Source of the DNA: Ananas comosus
Taxonomy: Eukaryota; Streptophyta; Magnoliopsida; Poales; Bromeliaceae
Reading direction: 5' to 3'
Length of the DNA stretch: 64,000 nucleotides
Assembly: GCF_001540865.1 (NCBI RefSeq)
Contig: NC_033625.1
Location: 12,063,757-12,127,756 of the forward strand
The notes under the pieces are model-generated. The model was not told the DNA's origin. It made no database searches and saw only the letters and a list, made by a program, of their open reading frames with translations. Below, in pieces: positions 9,911-20,381 of this stretch (position 1 is its first letter; the number at the start of each line of letters is the position of its first letter). A program made the translations under genes and the position numbers.

Positions 9911-11284
9911 CCTAGAAGACTGTTCGTTGATCCGGTGCATACCATTACAAATATTTGGTGGGGACGAATTAACCCTTAAGGCGAATGGATTGCAACACAC
10001 CTTGAAGCCAAATTCAATCTCTCTACCTCAATCCTCACCTGTTGTTCCAACATAAATGTATGATACCAAGAGGCTAGCATACATTGTGTAGTCATACTAT
10101 GCAAGGTGACACTATTAAAATCAGTTGGTACGCTCGGTGTACATCAAAATGGCCGTATACATGCAGGATCAAAGAGGTACGACCCAAATAGTATTAGTGA
10201 GGATGAGTAGCGTATACTAGGATGGCCAAATACGTAATGAAGAGCTATTCTAGAGTAACACACTATGCTTGGAGGTGCGCGGTATTTGTGATAGTTATCG
10301 GTGTTTGCAGAACCCGAGGTACCCGCATGTTGCATTTATTTTCATCACATCACTTCATAGATGCATTCAGTACAATTCCATTAGCATCTTGGAAAATCCC
10401 TCATGCATATCCTTACTAAACTTTTAAATTGACTATTTCACTATTAACTCTTTCAGATAGTATTTTAACCGCCTAATATGTGCCTAGTTTTTCTTGCAGT
10501 TCCAAAATTGGATAGTGCGCCCAAGTAGTGGCATGCGCAATAAGCTCTTACAAATGATAGGTTTGATACACTCTAGTTGTACGTAGAGCATATTGTGTCT
10601 ATTCTTGCTTACCATATGATGCTTTTTGACAGAATCCTTACAGCATTCACCGATACTCTGCTGTACTCCTCAGGTGTAAATAGATAAAGCCTTTTATGCC
10701 TTTCAAAGTCTTGCATTTTCCATAAGTTTCAATTAATGATTTATTTTAACTCTTATAAAGGTGTGACAGTCACAATCTGAATAGAAGGGATTTGGTTTAC
10801 AACAAAGATAGTATTAGAGTATGAATTCTTAGAGCCGACATTGAGCTTCTAGGGTTCCCCTCTCTCATTGAACATACATGTTGCATAAACAGGGTCATGG
10901 AACGCAACAAAAAATGTTGGGTAGCCACACTAGGGGTGCTCGAAGCGTAAATTATTTGGCTTGTTTACTAGGTAACTACAGTATTTTTCTATGGATTTAA
11001 CTTCTAATTTTGAACATTTGGGCTGGGATTTTGCATTCCGGTGATTCTGAAAAATTTTTACGCAAAATTGTGTCTTTAGAGGCCTCTAGGTCGATCAAGG
11101 ACCTACGACGGTTGACCATCTGTAGGAGACCTCCGTCCCAGCTGGTCGTTTTGCGATCAAAGACTCAAGAAGGGAATCTCTGACCTGATTGGATAGTGAA
11201 TCGGATACGTGGCAAACCGCAGACCATAGACGATCAACCAAATGTGAAATACTCCGTCTCGGATGACTTTAAATTTGAAATAAA
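9911..11284. other. Unresolved sequence between hAT and gypsy debris
   Basis: Starts with the second CCTAGAAG copy. The first 170 bp continue the segment broken by the hAT element. From about 10100 on I see no gene; frames are short. A GTGTGACA at about 10760 could be an old LTR end, but no partner was found. Confidence 0.35.
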
Positions 11285-12780
11285 TGTCACAACCTGGCGT
11301 GGAAGCATATTATCATAGACTCAAGCAAATTTGCTTGTACAGCCTGTGTGGTGCTCACCTTCCTTCGCAAAGTGAGCAAGCCTACCTCTCTGCTTGGTAG
11401 CATAGACCTATTCGTCCTACCACTAAGTACAAAAAGAGTTTGGAGGAAAGTAGTATTCTATTGCTTGAGAGTAGTTTAGTATAGCTGAGTTATTCTGAGG
11501 GGGAAGGAGGTCACAAGTATATATAGGCCACTCGCCGCCCAAGAAAGCAAATAGAAAGGCGCCACGTGATGCGAAGCTACAAGCCAAAATGAAAGGCTAC
11601 GACCTCCCAAGAGACTATTTATTAAATCTCCTAGAAACCCTAAGAGGCACTTGACTCCTCGGCTTCCACGCTCGCAATCTCGATACCCGTAGAGATGCTT
11701 CTAGAAGACTCGGGCAAAACCTTCGGCAACAATCTCCCTTAGAGTTTCAAGGTTTGCAAAGAAGAAAATTGGGGAAAATTCTAAGTCCCTAACAATATGT
11801 TGGCACGAGACAAACCGCTACACGGACAGAATTTCTCCTATACGTACAAAACATCTGAAAACAAAGTACCTATAAAGACCATAAGGGATGAAGCTATAAC
11901 TAAGTGATAAATCAAAACCAGGATCCAAAATTTTCAAACAACAATTAAATGTTTATAGAACAGCTATAGTTTCCAATACATCAAGAAATCCAACTTAGTT
12001 ATAATTTTCTTTTCCCAAAATAATCTGATGATAAACGTCCAAAAATGCAAAATGCGAAGCTATCTAGATGAAACTATCTAGCGCGCATCCTCACTCTACA
12101 TCACATTCCATCCTGCCTAGCAAACATAAAAAATATTTCCCAAACGAATAGCATTTGATGTTCTACTTATGCATTGACTGTTGCAAGATGTCACCATCCT
12201 GACCTGATTACCTGCCCTGACTAGGAGTTCCAGGCAGTTCATACTTAATGCCCTGTCTAGAAAGAGACCCGAGCTAATGTCAAACGCTGTCTAGGAAGAG
12301 ACCCAGGCAGCTCATGTTCAAATGCCCTGACTAGGAAGAATCCCGAGCTAACGTGTCGAATCGCGACCACTTTCTAGAGGAGCTCACCCTATCTCCATGG
12401 CGGCCAAACAACCGAAGCATTTCTCAGCGAATTATTATGCTTATAATCGATAATCGATGTGGTAGTAGCTGTCTGTAGCGACCATACCAGAGTTCCACAT
12501 CAACTCAAGCAGCAGTTCAAGGCTAATTTGAAATATTCTGTTACTACTTGGCCCACAATGTCCTATTTAGATCGATTATGTCCAACTAGCATGCTTCTAC
12601 AATAACCCTATAAATAAAGGGACAAGGCTGAGGTACAAGCAAGAACTAATAGTAAATAAGCATGCCAACAATACATGGGTATGCAAGAACTCGAGGAACA
12701 ACCACAATAGGACCACAAATAGCTCATATCAAGTAAAAAGGGATTAAGCTAGTTTAGGCAAACCAAGATAAAGCTAAGAC
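11285..12780 (-). repeat. Degenerate gypsy LTR-like sequence (minus strand)
   Basis: Begins TGTCACAACC, i.e. GGTTGTGACA at the LTR 3' end read on the minus strand. On that strand it contains a GAGGATG...GCTAGATAGTT block (around 12065-12090) also seen in the minus-strand LTR at 51162-51974. It lies next to integrase remains in the same orientation, so it may be the old 3' LTR of that element. The other LTR boundary is not clear. Confidence 0.45.
12215..12357. repeat. Four tandem repeats of about 36 bp
   Basis: Units start at about 12215, 12251, 12286 and 12324 with the consensus CCCTGACTAGGAAGAGACCC followed by GAGCTAATGT or a variant. Spacing is 35-38 bp. They lie inside the minus-strand LTR-like sequence. 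Confidence 0.7.
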
Positions 12781-12789
12781 TACTTCAGA

Positions 12790-13226
12790 GAGTATACCCA
12801 CGTGAAACACACATCCCAAGGTCTGCGACTCGTGTACGGTCTCCACAATCCTCGTCCAGACCAAGGAGAGTGCATTCAAGTCATAGAGCATGATCTACGA
12901 TCAAATAATGAAACAAAAACTCAAGTTGGAGTCTCTGTAGGTTCAGTTTTCGGAGCCGAATGCCGAAGACCTTGTGAAGGCTCTTCTAGAATTGCAATAC
13001 AAGGTGAGTGTTCTTGTCGAATATTATTGACAGCGGCACCTCGTGAAGACTCACAATCTCGTTGATATAAAGCTGCGCCAGCTTGTCCCGTCTAAATCAT
13101 GTGAACCGGTAAGAAGTGGGCAAATTTCATCAATTGGTCCATGATAACCTAGATCACATTGTGTACCCGCTCTATGACTGCGACAAGCCGATAATGAAGT
13201 TCATGGATATCTGTTCCTACTTTCAC
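12790..13226 (-). pseudogene. Gypsy integrase remnant, part 1 (minus strand)
   Basis: Minus-strand translation gives fragments of a Ty3/gypsy integrase core: a V-I-x-V-I-x-D-Q-L-x-K-x-A-H-F-L-P-V-H stretch, D-K-L-A-Q-L-Y-I-N-E-I-V, and K-S-L-H-K-V-F-G. Stops and frameshifts interrupt it. Compare the intact-looking residues in the element at 61150-61450. The 5' continuation is on the far side of the solo LTR (18466-18545). It ends at the TSD copy TTCAC (13222-13226). Confidence 0.65.
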
Positions 13227-13667
13227 TGTAGAATATTGGATCTTGCTAAATGGAGAAGGTTGCAGTTTGGGTTGGCACTCATCATATATTTGCGGAGCTT
13301 GAGTGAAGTGAAAACGTTTTGGCGCGAAATTAATGCGAAAACGAATGTAAGAAGGCCAAGTTCCTTCTACTAAGGGCTAAAATCTAAATACCTAACCCAC
13401 TTGGGCTAAGTTGCAATGTAGCAACTTAGTGGAATTCCACTAAGACTCCTGTCCATGCTTATCTCTTTTGCCCCCTCTCTCAACCTGTTTTGCAAAGAAA
13501 GAAAGAAAAGAGATGAAAAAAGAGAAAAGAAAAGGAAGGGATAGATCGATCCGATGTGCCGATTGAAATTAATCGCATGCGTTTGACTACGACGCGGTAA
13601 GTTCCTTCCCTTCTCCCTTCTTTCTTGCTTTCTTTCTTCTTTTTCCCCTCTCTTTCTCTGTGCTGAT

Positions 13668-13848
13668 AGCAGCAGCAGCAACACAAGCTGCTGCTGGCAG
13701 CTGCTACTGCAGCTGCTGCCAGCTGCAGCTACAGCAGCAGCAGCATTAGCTGCTGCTGCTGTCAGCTGCCATAGCTGGCGCAGGCAGCACCGGCAGCAGC
13801 TGCTGCGGCTGCAGCAGCAGCAAAAGCTGCTTGCTGCACCTGCAGAAA
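13668..13848. repeat. CAGCTG-rich palindromic array in the outer solo LTR
   Basis: About 180 bp of GCAGCTGC-type palindromes and GCTGCT repeats, followed by (GA)n at about 13873-13900 and an inverted repeat at 13919-13944 (CGAACGGGCG / CGCCCGTTCG). It occupies the same LTR position as the ACCGGT palindromes in other families. Confidence 0.75.
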
Positions 13849-14234
13849 AAGAGAAGGAAAAAGAGAAAAAAAAAGAGAGAGAGAGAGAGAGAAAGAGATA
13901 GAGACAGTGAGAGAGGGAGCGAACGGGCGCAATTCGCCCGTTCGGTAAACAACTTGATGTTTGTTTGCCCTATACTTGTGCTGGAATTGGCTGCAGTTGA
14001 TGTACTAGGAGGAAATTGAGGTTCAATTGCCGGAAGAGGGGGTAGTAAAGCTTAGTTTCCATCTTTGCCTACTTGGAATTTCAGGTTAGTTGTTCGGAAG
14101 TGAGTAAAGTTAGAACTTGAGCTGATTCTTTTGATCCGATCCACAAATCTGGAATTGTCGCTGCCTTATTTCGCTTTTTTTTGGTGCAATCGTAGGGGAG
14201 GGGAACTTGTGGATTTCTCCCTTCAATCAATATC

Positions 14235-16739
14235 TGTAACATATTGAAACCTCGAGAACGATTATCGAACTTTAGCCAAATTGACTAAAGTATGCGAAAA
14301 AGATGGATGGACAAGTTGCATTTAGCATTCCAATAATGTTGGAAGGGTTAAAATGAGTTTGAGAAGAATTAGAAAGGTTTTAGCATCGACCGGCACGAAG
14401 TAGAGTTGAATCGGAGCTAAAACAGCATTTTGGAGCAAGTGTACCAGTACAACCAGCGAGTTGTAACCGGTACAGACCAACAGCCCGAGAGAAAGCTGCT
14501 CTCGGGTTTGAGTTTTCGCAGAAATGTACCGGTACACCCCTGGTGTGTACCGGTACACTTTGGTAAAATCCGAGGAGATTGCCCTCGGGTTGCCTCTACG
14601 CAGAAAATGTACCAGTACAAAATCCCGTGGACCGATACACTTTGGTCTGGCAGCACCTTTGAGGTCTGCTGCAAATATAAAGATTGGGAGGGCCTAATTG
14701 CTATACTTGCAACATGTTATAACCAAAACACTCCCTCTCCTTCTCTCCCACAGCACACTCTCCTCTCCCTCTCATTTCCCTTTCTCTCTCTAGAAATCTT
14801 GCCCTAGAGCAAGGAGAAGAAGGAAAAGAAGACTTTGGAGAGGATTTTTGGAGGGTTTGAAGGCTTTAGAAGCTCTCCAACAAGGAGGACTTGCAAGAGC
14901 TTGGGCCAAGGTGAGTTGCTATGCAAAGTAGGTCTAGGGTTTTAGGTTTTTACCTTAGAACTTGGAGTTTTGATCCTTTAGCAAGGCTAGGATCAATGTA
15001 GAGACCATGAACACCATGAAATCCATGGTTTCTCAAAGTACTCTCATGGTGAACTTCTAGGGTTCATGTTTGATGCCTTAGGATTTAGGAATGGTCCAAA
15101 TAGCTTGGAAATGATATTAGAGAGCTTCTTGAAAGGTTCTAAGCTTGTTTTTACTTAGCTCCAAGATCAAACCAAGAAATCCCATTATGGCATTGTTAAG
15201 GCATGGATTTTGGGACTTTTGCCTCGGGTTGTTTTCGAGGTAAATTGACCTCTTGGAAACCTAATTAGGGGTATTCCCGACGCGTGGGACAACTCCGTTT
15301 GACGTTACGAAAAGACTAAGTAAGAGTTCTATGTATTAAGCCTAATTTGGCTTTATTTTTGGGCTTAGGTCGCGGGATAGGCGTCCTAAAATCACGAGAG
15401 TTGAACTACAACCCTACTACAATATTCAAGGTGGGGAGTGCACGCCGGAATCGTTGGATTCCCCTTTATGTCTATTTCGCCTTTTGTTGAGCATACTATG
15501 TATAGAACCATTCATGCATGATAGGGTAAATTACATGTGAAACTTGGTTAGACTTCATTTATATGCTTCTAACGTAGATGAACATAGAGAATGATAAGAA
15601 CCATAATGGACATGTATGGTAGAACCCTAAAGATTGTATGAATGTGAGACTTGGACCAAGACAATAGTAAATAAAGATGACATTGACATTAGAGACAGGA
15701 TTGGCATCGAGACATGAATCGTTAAACAAGGTTTAACTATTAGCGGCCTTATAACAAGAATGACTTAGAAAGTGACATGAACAAATAGGTAGAAACCTAT
15801 CATTGATAAAGTGGCATTGTGACTAGTGGCTATGTATTCCCAAGTTAGGAATTGGATCGATACTCACGATAAGTCTTGGCTTGAGAGAGGTAGCTCCCCC
15901 TCAAGCGGTGTGTTCCGGAATTGTCACCACGGGGAGCGCGGTCCCCGAAGACGGTCCCTCGGATCTTGTAGTGCTTAGAGCCTCCCCGAATGCAAGAGAT
16001 TTTGGGTTGTGAGTTATTGGAGTTAACAAAGTTAACCGGAAAGATTGGGTGAAGAAAGCCAAAGTATGGATAAAGCATGCATGCATCTTTAATATCGCTT
16101 GATTATATATCCACTGACATCTTTCTTGCAGGCATAGTATTAGCATTAGTAATGGTTACTTTTCTCTTCTTTTGGAAAACTTATGCCTGAATAGACCTAG
16201 TGGGTAAGTCGGCGAGGTCAGTTGCCGAACCCACTGGAAACTTCGTTGTAGTTCTCACACCACTAACCCTACAGATCCGAGCGCGAGCGGGGCGGCGGAG
16301 GATCGAGGCAAGGGTATCGCGCCATAGCTAGTGGCCACCGGAGTACTTGCATATTAGTCATTCCTTTTGTGTACATGTATCAACTCTTATTTTATTGATC
16401 TATAGTTGTATAAGTTGAAAACAAATCATGTATTTTTGGTGGAATGATTAAGTTGTAAAGAAACCTTGAATGAAAGCAAATGGATGTAATAGTTTTAGTT
16501 TACTAGTATTTGGTTTAAATGAGATCAAATATTATATATGGTTGTATGTTTTAGCTTAGAGCTTTCGCTTCCGTTGTTGCTTGCCCTCGTGCAAGCCTTA
16601 TATAATTGCATATCCCTTTGATTGATTGCTTAATTATACTTGTGGTTGGAGCCTTGGGCGGGCAGGGGAGGCCCTGTCCGTTCGGCGTCTGGTGACGTGG
16701 CCCGAACCCGATCAAATTGGCGGGGAACGGGGCGTGACG
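14235..16739 (+). mobile_element. Solo LTR (inner) nested in the outer solo LTR
   Basis: Starts TGTAACATATTG and ends GCGTGACG (final CA changed to CG). It is flanked by the 5 bp duplication ATATC (14230-14234 and 16740-16744). Length 2505 bp. It carries three pairs of TGTACCGGTACA-like palindromes (14440-14640), a CT-rich stretch at about 14730-14800, the hairpin module at 16193-16273 and the terminal GTCCGTTCGGCG box at 16676. Confidence 0.88.
14440..14639. promoter_or_regulatory. Paired ACCGGT palindrome array (inner solo LTR)
   Basis: Palindromes start at 14440 and 14462, 14525 and 14546, 14608 and 14628. Members of a pair are 20-23 bp apart, and pairs recur every 83-85 bp. TGTACCGGTACA is the consensus; the copies at 14525 and 14546 are perfect. 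The array is about 100 bp upstream of a CT-rich stretch that may mark the transcription start. Function is inferred. Confidence 0.6.
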
Positions 16740-18465
16740 ATATCAGTTGGTATAAGTTAAATTTCAGTTTTTCGTCGTTATGAGCTGAAATTGCAAGATT
16801 GATGGAATTTCGTTAAGTTTCTTAACTCCAAACTTTAATTCAGCGAATTCCTGGTTGGAGTGGCTTGTTTCTTATTCTTCCCTACTTGAACTGAAGTTGA
16901 GAAGCTTGAAGGACAACTCACTTAGCTAATGGTAAGGTATCATGAGCTTAATTTTAGTGAATTGTAGAATTGCTATGCAAATTCTAAGATTAATCCACTT
17001 TGATTGTTTGTTTCGTAGAGCTTCTTTCTTACTGATTTGCGGAACTTCCTTGACCAACTCCGGTGGCCGAGTCCTTACCATGGTTGGAATAGCTAGCGAG
17101 GTGGGTTCCGAGTCGTCGAAAATAACGAATTTCCTTCTATGTCTATTTGCATGCACAGGCATCTATATGTGATCATAGAGTTTGATAAAGGGCTCTGTTA
17201 GTGTAAAATTGATTCGAGGATATGGGCTTCAGCTTACTCATAAATACTAATTTAGGCCATACTGTGTGAATCATCTAATAGTCGTGACCTAATGACTTGT
17301 TATCAATATCGTAGGTTGAGGGAGGCCAGTTGACATCTTATGCATATTGCCATTGATATTGTACATGCATATATTATATGATAGAGGCAGCGGTAGTGTG
17401 CAGATGTTTGGGCATAGAGAGAGCATATGAGTATTCTATTGTGACATCTGACTTAGAGTTTACTCTATGATTATGTTGAGGACATTGGATTGGGTACTTG
17501 CAATATTGTTGATCATCACATAAACCGCAGCCTGCAAGGCCATCTTGATAATCGACAGTGATACGTGCTATGATACTCGGTAGGGTACTGGCCAGTGATA
17601 GCAGAGATAGTAGCCTAGGTGTTGCCGTCACACCTGCGGGAGTGTGTCCGCGCACTAGGCAGGCGCAAGCTTGACCGGACGCACGAGCCGATCGTTGCGA
17701 TTGGGTGTTATTCCAATATTTGTTTATTAGTAGTAGCACTGATGCATTAATTATCTTCTTTCCTTCCTTTGCACTATATGTATAGGGACATGATAGTTTA
17801 GAAGGTGCATATATTTGTTCTTATAATATTCAGTTATTCACTTACAATAAAGTATCTGTTCATAATATAGTCAGTCATTCACTTACCGCTCTTTCAGTTA
17901 TTCATTTACAGCATAGCTTATTGTTCTCTTATTATTTTGGCCTCCAGTAGACCTAGTAGGAAGGTCGTGGTTACCATCAACCGTACCCACTAGGAACTGC
18001 TGTTTAGTAGTTCTCACGCCCTCCTGTGGTTTACTTTTCAGGGACATCGATATTGACAGTTGATCGAGGTAAGGGGGATTGTGCTGTAGATAGCATCTCC
18101 TACCCGTGTACATTCGTTGTAGTAGTCTTCCAGCTAGATGTTTTTATCATACTATACATCAAAACTGGCGAGGTCCAAGGCCCTTTTATTTGTACTTTTA
18201 TCTTTCTGGTTAGATGAGACTACTAGATGTGGTACTGTCCGTATAGTAGTTATATTTATACTGCTCTGTTCTGATACGTATTGTTCGTTTGTTTAGTGAC
18301 TTTATTCTTGTTCTTGTGAATTGGAAAACTTTTAATTGTGATCTCTCGATTTGCCTTGTTACTATTCTGTTGTGTTGACGCTTCGTTCGGTTAGAGAAAA
18401 CTCAGTCCGTTCGGCGGGGATGTTGACGTCCCCGTGGGCTTCCCCTGTGGACTCGGGGCTTGACA

Positions 18466-18545
18466 TTCACATTGGCATTGGTAGGCTCTGTAACTTTTCC
18501 TCCGAAGAAATAATTTGTTTTTGACCTTCAAACAAGCTTAAGGAA
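18466..18545 (-). pseudogene. Gypsy integrase remnant, part 2 (minus strand)
   Basis: On the minus strand it encodes K-L-Q-S-L-P-M-P-M, the linker just before the W-K-W-E motif of gypsy integrases. The W-K-W-E-like continuation is found at 13190-13221 across the solo LTR. This confirms that the LTR inserted into an integrase gene. Confidence 0.65.
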
Positions 18546-19013
18546 ATGTATCAATTCCCTTAACATTTGTGGCCTATTTGGATACATAATTATCTTATCT
18601 CATCCATCATCTTTTTTCATAATAGCTAAAACCCAAACTTACTAGATTTTATCATCTAAAAAAAAATGAAAATCCACATCACACAATTTGTCAATGAGTA
18701 CGTAGTTTTATCGTCCCAATTATGGGCCCTAAAATTATTGTCCACATAATTTGACATGTGTAACTAAATTGTCATCTTATACTTATGCATACAATAATGG
18801 TCAAATGATAACCACTATACGCTGCTGGGAGAAAAAAAAAAATAACTAACAAAGCTACAATCCAGACCACTAACCCAATCTTATTATACTTGAGGTTTTT
18901 TAGGACATATCAAATCCCTTTGTAAAGCTTTCTGTTTATAAAACAATTGAGATGATCTAACACTTTCTATAGGTGTCATGATAGAAATCACTTAGGTGAC
19001 TCTAGTCCATGGT
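18546..19013. other. AT-rich unresolved sequence
   Basis: No gene recognised. GGCCTATTTGGATACATAAT at about 18571 looks like the tip of a MITE (plant elements often begin this way), but a matching inverted end was not found. Confidence 0.35.
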
Positions 19014-19197
19014 AGGGCTGGCAAATGAGCGAGCTGGCTCGTTTTCGACTTGCGTTCGACTCGATATATGGCTCGCTTGAGCTCAACTCGAAATTAAATG
19101 AGCTGACCTTGAATAGGAAAAAAAAAACTCGAAATTTATTTCAAGCCGAGCTTGAGTATTGCTGGGCTCGCTCAAATTAGACTCGAAAAGCTCGATA
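19014..19197 (+). mobile_element. Truncated hAT-type MITE (GAGCTCG-rich)
   Basis: Begins TAGGGCTGGCAAATGAGC, the common tip of a plant hAT MITE type rich in GAGCTCG/CGAGC motifs, then shows repeated CTCG/GCTCG text. The right end is missing where (TA)n and the next MITE begin. Confidence 0.6.
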
Positions 19198-19220
19198 CAT
19201 ATATATATAGAGTCCAACAT

Positions 19221-19768
19221 AGAGTCCAGCTACTGTATTCTTATCAGTACGATCGCCCTCGTACTCATAAGTCGTTTTCGATGATAGAGCTTCCGAATCG
19301 ACGATTCATACCGTTAAACGTTATCTAGAGCATTTAAAACTTCTAAAAATCAAATTTTATAATTTTTTGACATCATTTACTTTACGATCAAAATGTCACA
19401 AAATTGATAATTTTTAACGGCCGGGATGGGATACTTGGTAGTTTAACGGTGTAAAAAAATCATAATCGATTGAATTTTTGATAGAAAATTCTATTCACTA
19501 CCTAGATAAAGATCAATAACTCCGATCTTAAATTGAAGGATCCAATCATCCATTCTTAGGACGTCGTTCGATTTCGACCGTTCATTTTATACCCATTTGA
19601 TGGACTTTATTATGATTTCGAAAAATTACAAAATTTATTTTCTAGAAGTTTCAAATACTCTAGATCATATTTAACAGAGTGGATCGTCGATTCGGATGTC
19701 CCATCATCGAAAACAACTTTTGAGTACCAAAGGCTCTATACTCATAAGAGTATAGTAACCCTAGCCTA
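19221..19768 (-). mobile_element. Long-TIR MITE, type B copy 2
   Basis: Starts AGAGTCCAGCTACTGTATTC and ends with the inverted form (GAGTATAGTAACCCTAGCC). The middle is inverted relative to the copy at 4812 (compare the stretch with GGACTTTATTATGATTTCG near 19603 and the inverted text near 4960). It is flanked by (TA)n. Confidence 0.7.
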
Positions 19769-19795
19769 TATACATATATATATATATATATATAC

Positions 19796-20049
19796 AGAGT
19801 CCGGCTACTATACTTTTATGAGTATTGGGTCTTTTATACTCATTAAGTTTTCGACCCTTAGATTTATTCCATTAATCATTTTCATCCGTTAGATCATACT
19901 ATTTAACCAACTACCCACTCAACCCTAGGGGACCACTATCATTCTAAGTGGGGACCACCGTCATCCTAACCACACATCCCATCAATCAACGGTTAAAATT
20001 TATGAGTACAATGAGGTCAATACTCATAAAAGTATAGTAGCCCCAGCCT
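19796..20049 (+). mobile_element. Short MITE, type C copy 1
   Basis: 254 bp with ends AGAGTCCGGCTACTATAC and inverted GTATAGTAGCCCCAGCC. It shares terminal bases with type B but has a different interior (TCCGTTAGATCATACTATTT at about 19886). It starts within the (TA)n that follows type B copy 2. A second, inverted copy is at 28433-28683. Confidence 0.7.
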
Positions 20050-20054
20050 ATATA

Positions 20055-20130
20055 TACATATATACATGTGAATATACACATGTGTATATACACGTGTATA
20101 TACACATGTATATATGTATAAATATACATA
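20055..20130. repeat. Palindromic TATA/CATGTG microsatellite
   Basis: A run of TATATACACATGTG and related alternating purine-pyrimidine bases that is nearly self-complementary along its length. Confidence 0.7.
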
Positions 20131-20132
20131 TA

Positions 20133-20346
20133 TAGAGTTGAGCTAGAATACTCCCAAAAGGACCAAGTTGTTGGTGTTTTTGAATTTTTAGCCATTAGAT
20201 GGAGATATGTAGATGATGGTGGTAGGTGGTGGTAAGTGGAATAGTGTTTGATCCAAAGGCTATTAGTAATCAAGGAGTAGATCCAAGGGCTAAAAACTAA
20301 GAAGCATCAAGGGGTTGGTGCTTCTAAAAGTATTCTAGCTCAATTC

Positions 20347-20348
<2 letters not shown>
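20133..20348. mobile_element. Short MITE, type D
   Basis: 216 bp. Ends TAGAGTTGAGCTAGAATACT and, inverted, TAGAATTGAGCTAGAATACT. These are the same tips as the 540-560 bp type A elements although the interior is unrelated, so both are probably mobilised by one transposase. It is flanked by (TA)n, including the 20350-20379 tract. Confidence 0.75.

Positions 20349-20381
<33 letters not shown>

Larger units (their letters stand above)
13227..18465 (+). mobile_element. Solo LTR (outer) inserted in the integrase remnant
   Basis: Starts TGTAGAATATTGG and ends CTTGACA. It is flanked by a perfect 5 bp duplication TTCAC (13222-13226 and 18466-18470). Subtracting the nested LTR leaves about 2.73 kb. 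It has a CAGCTG-rich array and (GA)n tract in the first quarter, a hairpin module at 17949-18041 and the GTCCGTTCGGCG box at 18405. No internal gag-pol is attached, so it is a recombination-derived solo LTR. Confidence 0.85.

Noticed and set aside
9562..9945. Several 80-130 codon minus-strand frames
   Set aside because: They are GC-rich and poly-Phe translations of hAT subterminal repeats and poly-A tracts; no family resemblance.
13346..13366. Alternative start of the outer solo LTR at TGTAAGAAGG
   Set aside because: It gives no TSD; the start at 13227 gives a perfect TTCAC duplication and joins the integrase codons.
14430..14807. 125-codon open frame
   Set aside because: It lies wholly within a solo LTR and its length is due to the palindromic TGTACC repeats; no domain.
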